From: Pararhizobium polonicum
Lineage (GTDB): Bacteria > Pseudomonadota > Alphaproteobacteria > Rhizobiales > Rhizobiaceae
DNA: 64,000 bases
Assembly (NCBI RefSeq): GCF_001687365.1
Contig: NZ_LGLV01000020.1
Location: 98,431 to 162,430, forward strand
Direction: 5' to 3'
Of the stretch, positions 63,929 to 64,000 are shown one piece after another. The stretch's first letter is position 1; each line of letters begins with the position of its first letter. The notes beneath the pieces were generated by a model. The model was not told the origin of the DNA. It ran no database searches and saw only the letters and a list, made by a program, of their open reading frames with translations. Both the position numbers and the translations under genes were made by a program.

Positions 63929-64000
63929 TTCCCCACACCCGGCGCCGGCCCCGCCTCGCTGCCACGGCTGGCAGTGTATCCTCGGCGGAACGATCAGGAG

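Noticed and set aside
63709..63936. Minus-strand open frame of 75 codons at the right edge
   Set aside because: It runs through all the hairpins, is basic and low in hydrophobic residues, and lacks a ribosome site; more likely a chance frame over a structured or repeat region.
63650..64000. RNase P RNA, tmRNA or rRNA at the right edge
   Set aside because: The recalled core motifs of these RNAs are not present, so only a generic structured-region call is kept.

Overview
The window is high-GC, densely coded chromosomal DNA of an alphaproteobacterium, most likely a Rhizobiaceae member (Rhizobium/Agrobacterium/Neorhizobium type). The call rests on gene content and order: a suf operon in the rhizobial order sufS2-B-C-D-S1-X(T)-A, an F1-ATPase zeta inhibitor (DUF1476) divergent from purC, the small-PurL/PurQ/PurS form of FGAM synthase, a purL-bolA-grxD block, and possible Irr/RirA-type iron boxes before suf. 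No rRNA, tRNA, CRISPR array, insertion sequence or prophage was seen. Nearly all of it is housekeeping DNA with a few accessory insertions.

Layout. 1-2.5 kb: 3' part of a glutaminase gene, ttcA (tRNA 2-thiocytidine) and a coupled inositol-monophosphatase-like gene. 2.5-5.1 kb: two adjacent Bcr/CflA drug exporters. 5.5-13.5 kb (minus): grxD, bolA, purL, then a MocR regulator divergent from a DUF1127 gene, an ArsC-like gene and a small lipoprotein, then purQ, a coiled-coil gene, purS and purC. 13.7-22.7 kb: DUF1476, a methyltransferase, an AT-rich gap, a triple-PAS GGDEF/EAL protein, an RBBP9-like hydrolase, a DUF2189 membrane protein, a PilZ protein, purB, a membrane protein and rpe. 22.8-24.9 kb: a DmpA-type peptidase coupled to a periplasmic binding protein. 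25.1-29.8 kb (plus): flavin reductase, MoxR, VWA, two XdhC-type proteins, a MobA-like transferase and TfoX, resembling a molybdo-hydroxylase maturation operon without the enzyme. 29.8-34.7 kb (minus): Nudix, DEAD-box helicase, M23 peptidase, DUF455 and Bcp. 35-38.5 kb: a large AsmA/YhdP-like protein. 38.5-43.1 kb: tyrS, anmK, a GGDEF protein and an alpha/beta hydrolase. 43.2-50.8 kb: the suf operon. 50.9-52.8 kb: a soluble PAS histidine kinase. 52.9-57.5 kb (minus): gcvTHP behind a tandem glycine riboswitch. 57.6-59.1 kb: a copper-handling pair. 59.2-61.8 kb: a small hypothetical gene and two L,D-transpeptidase lipoproteins. 62-63.7 kb: CbpA-like DnaJ, its CbpM-like modulator and a VOC protein. 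The right 340 bases hold a run of hairpins with no gene.

How they work together: purC, purS, purQ, purL and purB cover several steps of IMP/AMP synthesis, and gcvTHP feeds one-carbon units into the same pathway. grxD/bolA and suf form an iron-sulfur theme, and TtcA and molybdo-hydroxylases use Fe-S clusters. PAS-GGDEF-EAL, GGDEF and PilZ proteins are cyclic-di-GMP components. No obviously new multi-gene system stands out. The most unusual items are the foreign-looking ORF and the perfect inverted repeat inside the suf operon, the coiled-coil gene coupled to purQ, the enzyme-less molybdo-hydroxylase maturation operon, the YcnI-PCuAC fusion and the hairpin-rich right edge.
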